Origin: ZC4RG29 sp964521255
Lineage (GTDB): Bacteria > Bacteroidota > Bacteroidia > Cytophagales > Cyclobacteriaceae
Length of the DNA stretch: 64,000 nucleotides
NCBI GenBank assembly: GCA_964521255.1
Contig: CAZFRM010000013.1
Coordinates: 62,001-126,000 of the forward strand
Reading direction: 5' to 3'
Positions within the stretch are counted from its first letter, which is position 1, and each line of letters opens with the position of its first letter. The translations under genes were made by a program, and so were the position numbers. The notes under the pieces are model-generated. The model was not told the DNA's origin. It worked only from the letters and a program-made list of their open reading frames with translations, and did not search any database. Positions 40,746 to 55,200 of this stretch are shown piece after piece.

Positions 40746-41900
40746 ATGATAGGACGTTTACTGCTCTTCTTCATAGTTTTTCAGGCGGGTTGTATTGTCA
40801 GCTTTGCGCAGATTGATGATTGCGAAATTTCATTAAATCAGGCGACAGAAGAATTAAACGCAGGACATTTTCATGGCATTGATTCTTTATTGGCACCATG
40901 TTTAAAAAGTGGTTTCTCACGAGAGCAACGTCAGCGTGCATACTTATTATTGACACAGGTCTATCTTTTGCTGGACGATTCAGAAGCTGCGAAAGCAAGC
41001 TACCTGGAGTTGTTAAGGGCTAATCCTGAATTTGAAGCCGATCCTGCGCGCGACCCGATTGATGTTGTTTATCTCAGTAAAAAATTTACAGCGTCACCTG
41101 TTTTTTCTCTCTTTGGAAAAGCAGGAGGTAATGCGTCATTCATAAACGTTATAAAATCCATCAGTATAACCGGAGAACCGCTCGATACCAAATATAATCT
41201 AAAACCGGGATGGACGGTAGCCGCAGGGTTAGATTGGAATATAAAGGAGAAAATCAGCCTCAGCACAGAACTGCAATACTCTTACACCGCCTATCAGAGG
41301 GAGCAAAAAAACTTATGGTCCACATCGACCACTACGTTGGATGAAAAACAGAATTGGTTAAATATTCCCCTACTGGTTAAATATTCTTTTACACCTGGAC
41401 AAAAAGTTGTTCCTTATGTGTATGGAGGTTTTTCTATTGGATTTTTGTTTAAGAGCACCGGAAATCCAACCCTCATTGACAAGACATCAAGTGATGATGA
41501 ATCGGAAACGCGCTCCCGAAGCGCAGATTTAAATTATGATTTTAAAAGAATTTCATTGCATCACTTCATTGTCCTCGGTGGCGGGGTAAGATATAAATGG
41601 GGTATTCATTATCTGTTTGCAGACCTTCGCTACAGTAACGGTCTTACCAATATTTTTGACTACAGCGGAGTGGTCTACGATTATTCGTATGGTTTGCGAT
41701 CGGAAGATTATCAGGACAATACCAGTGGCCCTCTGCAGGCAAGTGGTACCCCCGTAATGAGGCAGGCAAATACAGATGATTTTTTCAAAATGAATAATTT
41801 GTACGTAACCATTGGGTATCAGCATCAGCTTTATAAGCCCAGGGAATTGAAAAAAGCAAAAACCAAAAAGGTTTTAAGAGACGTAAAGAAGACGGAATGA
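40746..41900 (+). CDS. outer-membrane beta-barrel protein with N-terminal TPR-like region
   Basis: A 384-aa protein; ATG 40746 is chosen over an overlapping TTG at 40740. Signal peptide (MIGRLLLFFIVFQAGCIVSF). Residues about 25-100 are helical and TPR-like (QRAYLLLTQVYLLLDDSEAA). From residue 115 there are alternating amphipathic strands (FGKAGGNASFINV, KISLSTELQYSYTAY, YVYGGFSIGFLF, FADLRYSNGLTNIFDY, LYVTIGYQHQLY) like porin/PorP-type barrels. It is coupled to the STAND gene upstream (2-nt gap) and overlaps the next gene by 4 nt (ATGA). Possibly anchors or exports the adhesin; inference. Confidence 0.78.
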   Translation: MIGRLLLFFIVFQAGCIVSFAQIDDCEISLNQATEELNAGHFHGIDSLLAPCLKSGFSREQRQRAYLLLTQVYLLLDDSEAAKASYLELLRANPEFEADPARDPIDVVYLSKKFTASPVFSLFGKAGGNASFINVIKSISITGEPLDTKYNLKPGWTVAAGLDWNIKEKISLSTELQYSYTAYQREQKNLWSTSTTTLDEKQNWLNIPLLVKYSFTPGQKVVPYVYGGFSIGFLFKSTGNPTLIDKTSSDDESETRSRSADLNYDFKRISLHHFIVLGGGVRYKWGIHYLFADLRYSNGLTNIFDYSGVVYDYSYGLRSEDYQDNTSGPLQASGTPVMRQANTDDFFKMNNLYVTIGYQHQLYKPRELKKAKTKKVLRDVKKTE

Positions 41901-43201
41901 TCAGCGTGGGAAAAATATACTCTAAATATTGGTTGGTCGTATTGATCAGTTGTTCATTTATTTACCCAAGTTGTGATACCGAAAGCAATCTTGATCCCGA
42001 TTATAAAAATTATTATGTGCGTTTTTTTGGTGATGAAGGATTTCAGGAAGGTGTTGATCTTATCGTCAATGAAGGCGATCAATCGGTTATATTATTAGGA
42101 ACCTCTACTGAACCGGGATCATCGAACAACAAAAGAATATTTTTGGTAAAAACCGATTGGGAAGGCAACCTGATTTGGAAAAAGAAACTGGGTGGCCCCT
42201 ACGATATAGCCAAAGACATTGAGCGGAGTAATGATGGTGGATTCATTATTTTAAGTGAATCATCGGAAGATGTTCAGCTATCAAAAGGTTTGGGTGTAAA
42301 GCTGATTAAAGTAACGCCTGATGGTGACAAGACAGATAGTACGACATTTAATTCCCCAGGTGAAGGAACAAATCATCCAAATGATTTTCCTGAAACGGTT
42401 ACACCAATTACCGGTGGATATATAGTGACGGGATCAACTCAATATCAAACGCAGTGGGCCAACGATGGTCCTGATGTCAGTGATTTCATGACAATTCTTT
42501 TCACTGAATCTTTAGATTTGGATCCGGGATTTGACAGATATTTAAGTAGATCAGATAATGATCTTGGTTTTAAAACGGTTGAGATTGGACAAACTTTTTA
42601 CACGTTCAGTTCCTCACAATATTTACCTCAGCCGGAATATAATGGTTATAGCTTTTTATGTTATTCAACTACACGCGTTGGTATTCCCGGAAATGAGTTT
42701 TTAATCGGGAAGGGACAATCAGGCGATAAAATTTTAAGTTCAATATGTCCGTCTTTCACTTCCGGATATTTTATGGCGGGTACTTATAGCAGTGGCACAA
42801 ATGTAAGTAACATCTACATTGGATTTTCAATCGAAGATGGCGGTGTTTTAAAAGGAGTTTCTGAGACGGGTAAAATAATTACAATACCTCAAAGTTCAGG
42901 TCGTAAAATAGTTACCAATTCCGTATGCCAGGCAAAGGCTGATCCACAAGGTTATTTGATTCTTGGAACAGAAGGAGAAGCAGGTGCTCGCAACCTTTGG
43001 CTATGTAAGGTAAGTGACATTGGCGATAAGGTATATTGGTCATCTATTTTTGGCTCCAGTGACAGGAACGATGATCGCGCAGGGGCTGTTGCCGAACTTC
43101 CTGATGGTAGAATATTAGTTGTAGGAACTGTGAATATAGGTGTAAACAACCTTAAAATGAGCCTGTTTAAGCTCAATAGCCGGGGTGAGTTTGCCAATTA
43201 A
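41897..43201 (+). CDS. lipoprotein of unknown function, beta-propeller-like
   Basis: A 434-aa protein with a lipoprotein signal peptide (WLVVLISCSFIYPSC, Cys about 26). Recurrent patterns of the type VDLIVNEGDQSVILLGTSTE, RNDDRAGAVAELPDGRILVV and NDGGFIILSESSE (aromatic-poor strands ended by short turns, with W-G-N-L-I-W) resemble the delta-60/propeller-like repeats of Bacteroidota envelope proteins. The start overlaps the barrel gene's stop (ATGA). Third gene of the STAND locus; 76 bp precede the giant adhesin. No enzymatic motif. Confidence 0.72.
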   Translation: MISVGKIYSKYWLVVLISCSFIYPSCDTESNLDPDYKNYYVRFFGDEGFQEGVDLIVNEGDQSVILLGTSTEPGSSNNKRIFLVKTDWEGNLIWKKKLGGPYDIAKDIERSNDGGFIILSESSEDVQLSKGLGVKLIKVTPDGDKTDSTTFNSPGEGTNHPNDFPETVTPITGGYIVTGSTQYQTQWANDGPDVSDFMTILFTESLDLDPGFDRYLSRSDNDLGFKTVEIGQTFYTFSSSQYLPQPEYNGYSFLCYSTTRVGIPGNEFLIGKGQSGDKILSSICPSFTSGYFMAGTYSSGTNVSNIYIGFSIEDGGVLKGVSETGKIITIPQSSGRKIVTNSVCQAKADPQGYLILGTEGEAGARNLWLCKVSDIGDKVYWSSIFGSSDRNDDRAGAVAELPDGRILVVGTVNIGVNNLKMSLFKLNSRGEFAN

Positions 43202-43277
43202 TTTATTTTTAATGCTTTAATTTTTAAGTGGTTACAATTTTTTGATTTTTAAAATAAACACTGTTGCGTCCCCTTTT

Positions 43278-46200
43278 ATGACCGGATTTTACCGATTTTT
43301 TAAGCTCTGGTGTATCTTATTTTTTTGTCTTGGACTGACAGTGTCTTCCTATGCTCAATGCTCATTCACAAATCTTGATCCTGAATATTGTTTCGATGCC
43401 GCTTCATTTACGTTAACGGGCAGTACTAACTATTATGGCCCGGGTGTTTCAGGAACAACCTTTGATCCTGCTACCGCTGGTGTTGGTACGCATACACTCT
43501 ATGCCACCAGTGGAGTAGCCTCAGCTTACAACGTCAGTACGTCAGGAACATTCAACCGGATAATCCCTTCAGGGGGAACGGTAATCGACCCTGCCGATGA
43601 TGGAGAAGTGACGGGTATTACAATTCCCTTTACTTTTAATTTTTTTGGAGTGGATTACCCCACGGTAAGGATTGGACGCAATGCCATTGTTGGTTTTGGA
43701 TCATCCAGTGTAGACGTAACGGACAATCAAAGTATGCCCAGTGGCGCTGCGCCCGATAATTTTATCGCAGCTGCCTGGGATGACCTGGACCTCGGTGGAA
43801 CGATAGAGTACTTCACAACTGGGGTTGCCCCCTTTAGAAAATTTATAATCGATTATGATGCGGTTCCCAGGGAAGGAGGATTATACAACATAAGTACACA
43901 AATCCAGTTGCATGAATCAACCAACATAATTGAAATCCATACTACCTCTGCTCCATTTGGCATTAATGGCGACCTGGCAACACAAGGCATTGAGAATTCT
44001 GATGGATCTGTAGCTTATGTTGTTCCCGGGAGAAATGATGAGAGTTGGGATGCTACTAATGATTATGTAGCATTTATTCCAACCTGTCTTGATATTCAAA
44101 CGGTTACAGTAAATCCTTTGCCCAATTCATCTCTTGGTATTGCGCCAGCGACTGCATCGGTTTGCCCTTCCGGCAGTGTTGCCATTACCATTACCGGTGA
44201 TGAATCCAATGTTGATTATCAATTGCAGAACAACACGGGCAGCACGCCGTTAAGCGGATTCTGGACAGGAAATGGCGTTGGAAATTTGTTAATCAATAGT
44301 GATCCGATTTCGACTCCTCTTACATTAAAGGTGTACGCAAGAAATAATGTTACCGGTTGTGATACAGACCTTACTACAATTGTTCCCGTCACGATCAATA
44401 GCGCTCCTTCTATTACCACGCAGCCAGTAGCCAGTCAGACAGTTTGCGAAGGAACATCAAATGTAACGTTTAGCGTTGCGGCCACAGGAACAGGGCTAAA
44501 CTATCAATGGAAGAAGAATGGTGTTAATATAGGTGGAGCAACATCATCCAGTTATGTTATTGCAACCGCTACAACGGCCGATGCAGCTACCTATACAGTT
44601 GAGGTGAGTGGCACCTGTTCGCCGGGTGTTACAAGCAATGGTTCAGTATTAATAATTCAAGAGCAGCCTGAGATCACAACTCAACCGGCACCCACGCAGA
44701 CGGTATGCGAGAATCAACCTGTTACATTAAATGTCAATGCCGGCGCAACTACAAACCCAACGTATCAATGGTATAAAGGTGTAACACTAATCGGAGGAGC
44801 AACAAGCAGTAGTTATACTATACCGAATGTTGCATTAGGCGATGCAGGCAGTTATACAGTAGTGGTAAGCGGAACATGTGGTCCATCACAGACCAGCAAC
44901 GCCTCTGTACTAAATGTTAATCCTAATCCGACAGCATTTGCAAATGATGCTGAAATTTGCAGTGGAGGTACGACATCAATCGCGATAACAAATCCTAACG
45001 GTGTTCCGGGAACAACATTTTCCTGGACTGTTCAGAGTTCGAATAACGTAACAGGCGCTGGTCCCGGAGCAGGATCGTCAATTGCTCAGAGTTTATCTGT
45101 CACGGATGGAGTTTCCGGTGGAACCGTTACGTATCAAATCCAACCATCTGCAGCCGGTTGTAACGGACCAACATTTACAGTTAATGTAGTAGTTAAACCC
45201 ATACCCGATGTAGCGTTCGGCCCCAATGATCCAATTTGCAGTGGCCAGAGTAGCAATGTTGTAATTACAAATCCGAATGGAGTTTCGGGCACTACATTTA
45301 CGTGGGTAGTACAGAGTAGCTCCAATGTGATAGGACAGTCGGCAGGAAGTGGCGCGCTAATTAATCAGGTTCTCTCATCTGATGATGGTGTCTCTAACGG
45401 TACAGTGACTTACCGTGTAACACCGACAGCCGGTGGTTGCAACGGAACTTTTGCGGATGTTACAGTTACGGTTTTACCGCGACCTGTTATTACGGACCCT
45501 CCAACGTCATTTACTGCAAGTATTTGTAGTGGTGATGGGCTAAATATTTTACCGAATACTTCAATTCCAGGAACAGATTTCTTTTGGAGTTCTTCTGTCA
45601 TTGGAAGCTTAACAGGTGTAAGTAGCTCTGGAACCGGCGCCATCACAGATACTCCCGTCAACCTGGCAAATTTTCCCGGAATTATAACATACACTGTGAC
45701 CCCAACTTTAGGTGGGTGTAATGGAACTCCGGTCGACTATATAATTACCGTTTACCCAATGCCGGATGTGGAGGCTTCGGATGAAAATATTTGTTCCGGT
45801 CAGGTTACAAATATTGCAATATTAACTCCAAATGGAGTTGCCGGTGTTACGTACAGTTGGATAGCAACCAGCTCCAACGTTACAGGAGCTTCTGATGGAA
45901 GTGGTAACAATATAAATCAACTTTTAACATCCACCGGTGGGGGTACAGTAGTTTATGAGATCACGCCAACAACAGGAGTTTGTTATGGTGCCCCTATCAA
46001 TGTTACGGTAACGGTAGATCCCGTGCCCGTTATCACAAATACAGCAGCACAGTTGCAGACGACGATCTGCAGCGGAACAACATTGAATTTCACACCTACC
46101 TCAAGCATAGGCGGTACGACATACACATGGACCAGTACCGTGAGCGGCCCGATCACGGGTGCTACCAGTCCTGGCAGTGGAGCGATTACCAACACATTAG

Positions 46201-49200
46201 TTAATACAGGGAATGTATCCGGAACGGTAACGTACCGGATCACCCCATCGATCGGAGGTTGTAATGGTACACCAAGAGATTATGTAGTAACGGTGAGCCC
46301 GGTACCGAATGCATCAGCGAGCAATGAGACGATCTGCAGCGGCCAGAGCAGTAATGTATTGATCACTAATCCGAATGGAGTATCAGGAACAACATTCAGT
46401 TGGGTTGTACAGAGCAGCACCAATGTAAGTGGTGCCAGTGCTGGCAGCGGCACATTGATCAGCCAGGTACTAACCGCCACGAATGGCATAACAAGTGGCA
46501 ATGTAACGTATCGGATCACACCAACGGCCAGTGGTTGTAACGGCGCTACAATAGATGTTACGGTAACGGTCAACCCCGCCCCGGTAATCACCAACCCATC
46601 GTCTCAGCTGCAGACGACGATCTGCAGCGGAACAACATTGAATTTCACACCTACCTCAAGCATAGGCGGTACGACATACACATGGACCAGTACCGTGAGC
46701 GGCCCGATCACGGGTGCTACCAGTCCTGGCAGTGGAGCGATTACCAACACATTAGTTAATACAGGGAATGTATCCGGAACGGTAACGTACCGGATCACCC
46801 CATCGATCGGAGGTTGTAATGGTACACCAAGAGATTATGTAGTAACGGTGAGCCCGGTACCGAATGCATCAGCGAGCAATGAGACGATCTGCAGCGGCCA
46901 GAGCAGTAATGTATTGATCACTAATCCGAATGGAGTATCAGGAACAACATTCAGTTGGGTTGTACAGAGCAGCACCAATGTAAGTGGTGCCAGTGCTGGC
47001 AGCGGCACATTGATCAGCCAGGTACTAACCGCCACGAATGGCATAACAAGTGGCAATGTAACGTATCGGATCACACCAACGGCCAGTGGTTGTAACGGCG
47101 CTACAATAGATGTTACGGTAACGGTCAACCCCGCCCCGGTAATCACCAACCCATCGTCTCAGCTGCAGACGACGATCTGCAGCGGAACAACATTGAATTT
47201 CACACCTACCTCAAGCATAGGCGGTACGACATACACATGGACCAGTACCGTGAGCGGCCCGATCACGGGTGCTACCAGTCCTGGCAGTGGAGCGATTACC
47301 AACACATTAATCAACACAGGCAATGTAGCAGGAACCGTAACGTATACGATCACACCTGAAGTAGGCGGCTGTAACGGCACACCGAGAGATTATGTAGTAA
47401 CGGTGAGCCCGATACCGAATGCATTGGCCAGCAATGAGACGATCTGCAGCGGCCAGAGCAGTAATGTCTTGATCACTAATCCGAATGGAGTATCAGGAAC
47501 AACATTCAGTTGGGTTGTACAGAGCAGCACCAATGTAAGTGGTGCCAGTGCTGGCAGCGGCACATTGATCAGCCAGGTACTAACCGCCACGAATGGCATA
47601 ACAAGTGGCAATGTAACGTATCGGATCACACCAACGGCCAGTGGTTGTAACGGTGCTACAATAGATGTTACGGTAACGGTTGATCCCGTACCAGTAATCA
47701 CCAACACAGCAACACAGTTGCAGACGACGATCTGCAGCGGCACAGCCTTAAACTTCACACCGACCAGTAGCATAGGCGGTACGACATACAGTTGGATCAG
47801 TGTGGCGAGCGGTCCAAGCATCACGGGCAATACAGCAGGCATCGGTGCGATCACCGACGTACTGGTAAACACAGGGAATGTAGCAGGAACCGTAACGTAT
47901 ACGATTACACCATCAACAGGCGGCTGTAACGGCATACCAAGAGATTATGTAGTAACGGTGAGCCCGATACCGAATGCATTGGCCAGCAATGAGACGATCT
48001 GCAGCGGCCAGAGCAGTAATGTCTTGATCACTAATCCGAATGGAGTATCAGGAACAACATTCAGTTGGGTTGTACAGAGCAGCACCAATGTAAGTGGTGC
48101 CAGTGCTGGCAGCGGCACATTGATCAGCCAGGTACTAACCGCCACGAATGGCATAACAAGTGGCAATGTAACGTATCGGATCACACCAACGGCCAGTGGT
48201 TGTAACGGTGCTACAATAGATGTTACGGTAACGGTTGATCCCGTACCAGTAATCACCAACACAGCAACACAGTTGCAGACGACGATCTGCAGCGGCACAG
48301 CCTTAAACTTCACACCGACCAGTAGCATAGGCGGTACGACATACAGTTGGATCAGTGTGGCGAGCGGTCCAAGCATCACGGGCAATACAGCAGGCATCGG
48401 TGCGATCACCGACGTACTGGTAAACACAGGGAATGTAGCAGGAACCGTAACGTATACGATTACACCATCAACAGGCGGCTGTAACGGCATACCAAGAGAT
48501 TATGTAGTAACGGTGAGCCCGATACCGAATGCATTGGCCAGCAATGAGACGATCTGCAGCGGCCAGAGCAGTAATGTCTTGATCACTAATCCGAATGGAG
48601 TATCAGGAACAACATTCAGTTGGGTTGTACAGAGCAGCACCAATGTAAGTGGTGCCAGTGCTGGCAGCGGCACATTGATCAGCCAGGTACTAACCGCCAC
48701 GAATGGCATAACAAGTGGCAATGTAACGTATCGGATCACACCAACGGCCAGTGGTTGTAACGGTGCTACAATAGATGTTACGGTAACGGTTGATCCCGTA
48801 CCAGTAATCACCAACACAGCAACACAGTTGCAGACGACGATCTGCAGCGGCACAGCCTTAAACTTCACACCGACCAGTAGCATAGGCGGTACGACATACA
48901 GTTGGATCAGTGTGGCGAGCGGTCCAAGCATCACGGGCAATACAGCAGGCATCGGTGCGATCACCGACGTACTGGTAAACACAGGGAATGTAGCAGGAAC
49001 CGTAACGTATACGATTACACCATCAACAGGCGGCTGTAACGGCATACCAAGAGATTATGTAGTAACAGTGAATCCGATCCCCGATGCAGATGTTCCGGAC
49101 AACACGGTATCGATTTGTAGCGGGCAGGTGGTTAACATACCGATCAGCAATCCTAACAATGTGGCAGGCACCACTTTCAATTGGACGATTAGCAGCACGA

Positions 49201-52200
49201 ACACGAACGGAGCGAGTGCCGGTAGCGGCACACTGATCAGCCAGGTGCTTACCTCTGCCGATGGTATCAATAGTGGCAGTGTGATTTACACCATCATTCC
49301 GGTAGTCAGTGGTTGCAGCGGAACACCGATAGTGGTAACCGTAACGGTTGATCCTGTTCCGGTGATCACCAATACTTCAACGGAATTACAGACGACCATC
49401 TGCAGTGGTACAGCCTTAAACTTCACACCGATCAGCAGCGTGCCGGGTACAACCTATACCTGGACCAGTTTGTCGATAGGCACATTAACAGGTGTCAGTG
49501 CCTCAGGAAGCGGAGCGGTTACCGATACACCCATCAATACTGTTAACACCACCGGTATAGTGATTTACACCATTACACCGCATGTAGGATCTTGTAGCGG
49601 AGCCCCCAGGGATTATATAGTAACCGTGAATCCAACACCAAATGCGGATGCTACCGATCAGGGTATTTGCAGCGGACAAAGCAGCAGTGTAATCATCAGT
49701 AATCCGAACAATGTATCCGGTACAACCTACACCTGGATTGTGCAGAGCAGTACTAATGTAAGTGGCGCCAGTGCGGGTAGTGGTGCCCTGATCAGTCAGG
49801 TATTAACTTCATCTCCGGACATTACTACGGGTGGTTCTGTAGTCTATGCGATTACGCCATTCGCGAACGGATGTACAGGTACTCCTATTACCGTGACCGT
49901 TACAGTATCGCCGGCGCCGGTTATTACCAACACTGCGGCGCAATTGCAGGCAACGATTTGCAGTGGTACGGCATTGAATTTTACGCCAACATCAAGCATA
50001 GGCGGTACGACATATTCATGGATAAGTAATACAATCGGTCCATTAACGGGTGTATCACCATCTGGCACTGGAGCAATTATAGATGCACCTGTAAATACCG
50101 GTAATGCATCGGGGACAATCACGTATACGATTACACCTGAAATATCAGGATGCAGTGGCACGCCCAGAGATTATGTCGTAACGGTAAGTCCTGTACCGAA
50201 TGCTTCAGCATCCGATCAGGGAATTTGTAGTGGACAGAGTAGTAACGTTATAATTAGTAATCCAAATGGTGTGATCGGAACCACCTTTAACTGGACCGTT
50301 CTGAGTAGTTCAAATGTTACCGGGGCTGCCAATGGAAGCGGTAATGTAATCAGTCAGTTGTTAATATCAACCAATGGAGTAAGCGCCGGTTCAGTTATTT
50401 ACGAGATTACGCCTGTAGCTACCGGATGTAACGGTACACCTATTCAGGTTGTAGTTACGGTGTCGCCTTCACCGGTTATTACTAATACGGCAACCCAATT
50501 GCAGACAACCATTTGCAGTGGTACGGCGCTGAATTTTACACCCACCAGCACCATAGCTGGCACGACTTACACATGGACAAGTGTAATAAGCGGTACGGTG
50601 ACAGGCATTACCACACCTTCAGGAAGCGGAGCAATAACCGATATACCGGTCAATAGTGGGAGCGTGCCCGGTACGGTGACGTATACAATCACGCCGAATG
50701 CAAGTGGTTGTAATGGTACACCACGGGATTATGTCGTAACCGTAAATCCTGTTCCTGATGTTTTAGCCAGTGATCAAGGTATATGTAGTGGCGAAAGCAG
50801 CAATGTCTTGATCACGAATCCAAATGGAGTGGTGGGCACCTCATTTAACTGGACTATTCAGAGCAGTTCAAATGTGAGTGGGGCATCAAATGGAACCGGG
50901 GATGTTATCAGCCAGGTATTAACAGCCACCGATGGCATTTCAACTGGTTCAGTAACCTATCGTATAATACCAACGGCTAATGGCTGTAGCGGGAACTTTA
51001 CTGACATCACGGTAACGGTATCGCCTATGCCTGTTATTACCGATCCATCAACATCGTTCATTGCCAATATTTGCAGTGGAGATGTATTAAATCTTTTGCC
51101 TACATCTTCAATAGCAGGAACAACATTTACCTGGACATCCACAGTAATCGGTACGCTCAGTGGAGTAAGTGCAGGTGGAACCGGAGCAATAACAGATACA
51201 CCAATTAATCCTACAAATGTTCCGGGCGTTATTATCTACACAGTCATTCCGTCAATAGGAGGATGTGTTGGAACGCAAGTAAATTATGTGGTAACTGTCA
51301 AACCTATTCCTACAGTAGCAGCATCAAATCAAACTATTTGTTCTGGTCTTTCGACAAGCATATCCATTACCAATCCCAATGCTGTAGCGGGAACAACCTA
51401 TAGCTGGGTAGTTCAAAACCCGGTGAATGTTACGGGAGCATTGGATGGAAGTGGAAACAGCATCAGCCAGGTGCTTACTTCAACGAATGGTGTGAGCGAC
51501 GGAACAGTGCAATACAGTATAACACCTTCTTCGAATGGTTGCCCGGGTACACCAATCGTTATAACGGTAACGGTAAAGGCTGTACCGGTTATAATGAATA
51601 ATCCTACTGATTTCTCTCAACAGATTTGTAGCGGGGATGCCCTTAATTTCTTACCAATAACAAGCATTGGAGGATCAACTGTCACATGGACTTCTACTAT
51701 TAGCGGCCCAATTGATGCTTTGAGTGTTTCAGCTAGCGGATCAGGCCCTATTACTGATAGTCCGGTTAATACAAGCAATGTGTCGGGAACCGTAACCTAC
51801 CGTATTATACCAGGATTTAATGGTTGTGACGGAACACCTGTTGACCTGGTCGTTTTAGTAAGACCTTTGCCAACTGCCACGGCCTCTGACATTATCATTT
51901 GCAGTGGTGACAATGCAACAATCAATATTTCACCGGCACCGAAGAATGTTGCCGGAACTACTTTTTCCTGGACCGTTACACCTAGTGCTAACGTGACAGG
52001 TGCGCTGAACGGAAATGGATCAACCATCAGTCAAACACTAAGCACAACAAATGCCTCTGTAGGTACAGTTATCTATTCCATTGTTCCCGCAGCGAATGGA
52101 TGTAATGGAACACCTGTAAATATTACCGTTACAGTGAATCCTATTGCTACCGCTTCGGCCGGTAGCGATTTTGCAGTTTGTGAACCCGTGACAATACCAC

Positions 52201-55200
52201 TTATCGGGACACTTGGCGGAAGCGCATCGACGGGCACATGGACTATCATTTCAGGATCAGGTACACTTACTTCAAGTACAACATCGGGAACAAACGTATC
52301 GGCTACGTATACAGCTGATCCAACGGATATCGGTAATGGTGTAGTCTTCCGGCTGACTACCAACGATCCTGATAATGCAGGACCCTGTACGCAGGTTTTT
52401 GATGAGGTCACTGTAACTGTAAACCGTCAGGCACGATTAACGTTACCCGCAGATTATGCGGTTTGCGAGCCTTTCAGCATGGGCCTGACAGGAACGTTAA
52501 GTGGAAGCGCTACCTCTGGAACGTGGAGCATAATCAGTGGAGCGGGGATACTTTCTGCCAGCAGTGTAACCGGAACAGAGGTAACGGCTACGTATGTCGT
52601 TTCGAATCCAACGGATGTAGGAACAGTAATGACTTTCAGATTAACAACGAATGATCCTGATGGACTCGGCCCATGCACGGTTGAGTTTGATGAAATTGAT
52701 ATCACGGTTAATGAATCACCCAAGGTTGATGCAGGTCTTGACTTTGAAGTCTGCGAAGACCAGGTAATTTCGCTCAATGGAAGTTTCTCTGGATCTGCAT
52801 CATTCGTAACCTGGAGTGGTGGAAGCGGATCGGCACAATTTGCAAATGTTAATGCTCCGAACACTACGTACACATTAACGCCTGCCGATATTGCAGCAGG
52901 GCGTGTAACCTTAACGTTAACGACAAATGATCCTGATGGAGGTGGTCCATGTTCCACTGTTTCAGACGATGTAGTAATTATTATCAATAAGTTGCCTGAT
53001 GTCCTTTTGTCTGGTCTGGCGGCAAGTTACGCAGAGAATGATCCACCGGTATTGATGGTTGGATTTCCGAATAATCCTATGGGTGTTTTTACAGGCCCCG
53101 GCGTTTTGGCAGGAACAAATATCTTTGATCCGGGCAATGCTAACATTGGCTTTAATATCATCACCTATACATACGTAGATGCTAGTGGTTGTGCGAATTC
53201 AGACAGCCAGGCCGTTAATATAAATGAACTTACTTCCATTGACTTTGAAGTTTACAATGGTGTATCGTATGTGGGAGGAACTTCACCGGAAATATGCGGT
53301 GATATTGGTCGCGCTTATCTTAGAGGATCGCCGACTGTGAGCACCGGGCTTACACCAACAGTGGATACTTATTTCTCAACACCTGATGTTTCGATCGCCT
53401 CAAGAATCGGATACGATGGCACTGACTATTACCTGGATACTGATGGGCTGGCTGCCGGATCGTACTATATTCAATACACGTATACCAACAGTGCAAGTGC
53501 TACTTCAACATTAATAAAAATTGTAACCGTCTATCAATCACCCATTGCTTCAATCCTTGCCAATAATGCTTGTGAAGATGATATTGTTCAGTTTACAGAC
53601 ACATCAATAGTTCCTGTGAATGCATTGGGCGGTATTATAGACAAGTGGCTTTGGGATTTTGATGATCAGGACTTGAATTCACCATTGCAGAACCCGACTT
53701 ACATTTATCAGGTTGCGAACATTTATGATGTAGTACTCACCGTAACTACAAATCAGGGATGTGTTAACTCTACCCTGAAGAGTATAACGGTAGGCCCACC
53801 CCCAATTGCGGATTTTACCTGGTCAGGAATATGTAACGATAAAAGCACAGAGTTTATTGATCAATCCTCCATTAGCGTAAGTTTCAGTACGATTGAAAAG
53901 TATCAGTGGGATTTTGGCGATGGCGATGAAACATTGTTTGATTTGGGAACTAACACAATTCCACCGGGTACTCATAGTGGACGCACGGAAGGAACATATA
54001 AAGATCCAAGTCATGATTATTCAGCTTTTGGTGAATACAACGTAAAACTTACTATCGAAACGGATGTTGGTTGTGTGAAAGAATTGACAAAACGAGTCTT
54101 CATCCTTGATAATCCGACGCCAACACCAGTTGCAGGATATTTTGAAGACTTTGAAAACGGAAGTGGTACATGGTTTAAAACTTCGTTAAGCGGTTCAAGC
54201 TGGGTATTTGGTCCACCCTCCGGAGAGACAATCAATTCCGCAGCATCGGGAACAGGTGCGTGGTGGACGGGTGAAAATCCGGATGCAGAAGCGCATCGCG
54301 GCACGTATTATAGAAATGAGAATTCCGAGGTGATTGGTCCATGTCTGAATCTGACGGGATTGGAGCGGCCGATGATATCACTGAAATATTGGTCTGATCT
54401 TGAAAAAGGATTTGATGGTGCGGTGGTTCAATATTCAACCGATGGCACTACATGGAATACCCTTGGTGATGCAAACGGGGGTGGTCTTGATTGGTATCGC
54501 GGAACAAACTTAAGTGGTAATCCCGGAGGACAAGATAATTATGCCTGGTCTGATACGCTTGGCGGCTGGCGAAATGCAAGATTTAATCTTGACGCAATAC
54601 CCGTAGCAAATCGTGATCAGGTCATATTCAGAATAGCTTTTGGAAGTAATGATGGTAACAATTTAGGTGGAAGAGTTCTTAATGGTTTTGCCTTCGATGA
54701 CATTTTCATAGGGGATAAGAAACGTAATGTGTTGGTTGAGTATTTTACTAATGTTGCGACCAGTGGAGCAGACGCACATTTCAATAGTTTGATTGATAAT
54801 CAGGCTTCCCCAACTAATCCCCAGGCCTCTGTAGACTTCTTTAAACTTGAATACCATGTGGAGCCGCCTGCAGTAGATTCACTCTATCTGCATAACCCAT
54901 CCGTACCTTCAGCAAGAGGACTTCTTTATGGCGTATCCCAACCACCGGCCGCTGTGATGGATGGATTATTGGGATGGTACAAACCATCGGGCACTGACTC
55001 TACTTATTTTAACGGAACATATAATCAGATAAATGAGGTGGACATTGATCGCCGATCGTTGGAAGATCCATTGTTTGATATTCAACTAACAATTGATCCG
55101 CTTGTTCCTGCTGAAGAAAATAAAGTGAAAGGTCATATTGAGATCAGGTATACAGATGCTACAAAGGATTTCACTGATCCCGTTATTGTTCAACTAGCGC

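Noticed and set aside
45980..46204. Internal plus-strand frame of 74 aa within the adhesin repeat
   Set aside because: Out-of-frame shadow of the adhesin modules with odd composition (YHKYSSTVADDDLQRN).
47390..49045. Identical 181-aa antisense open frames repeating every 555 bp, plus shorter copies from 45983
   Set aside because: They are the exact reverse-strand shadow of the repetitive adhesin modules. They lack signals of a real protein family and arise from repeat composition.
46056..49065. CRISPR array suggested by regular repetition
   Set aside because: Units are 555 bp, coding, and without short repeats or unique spacers.
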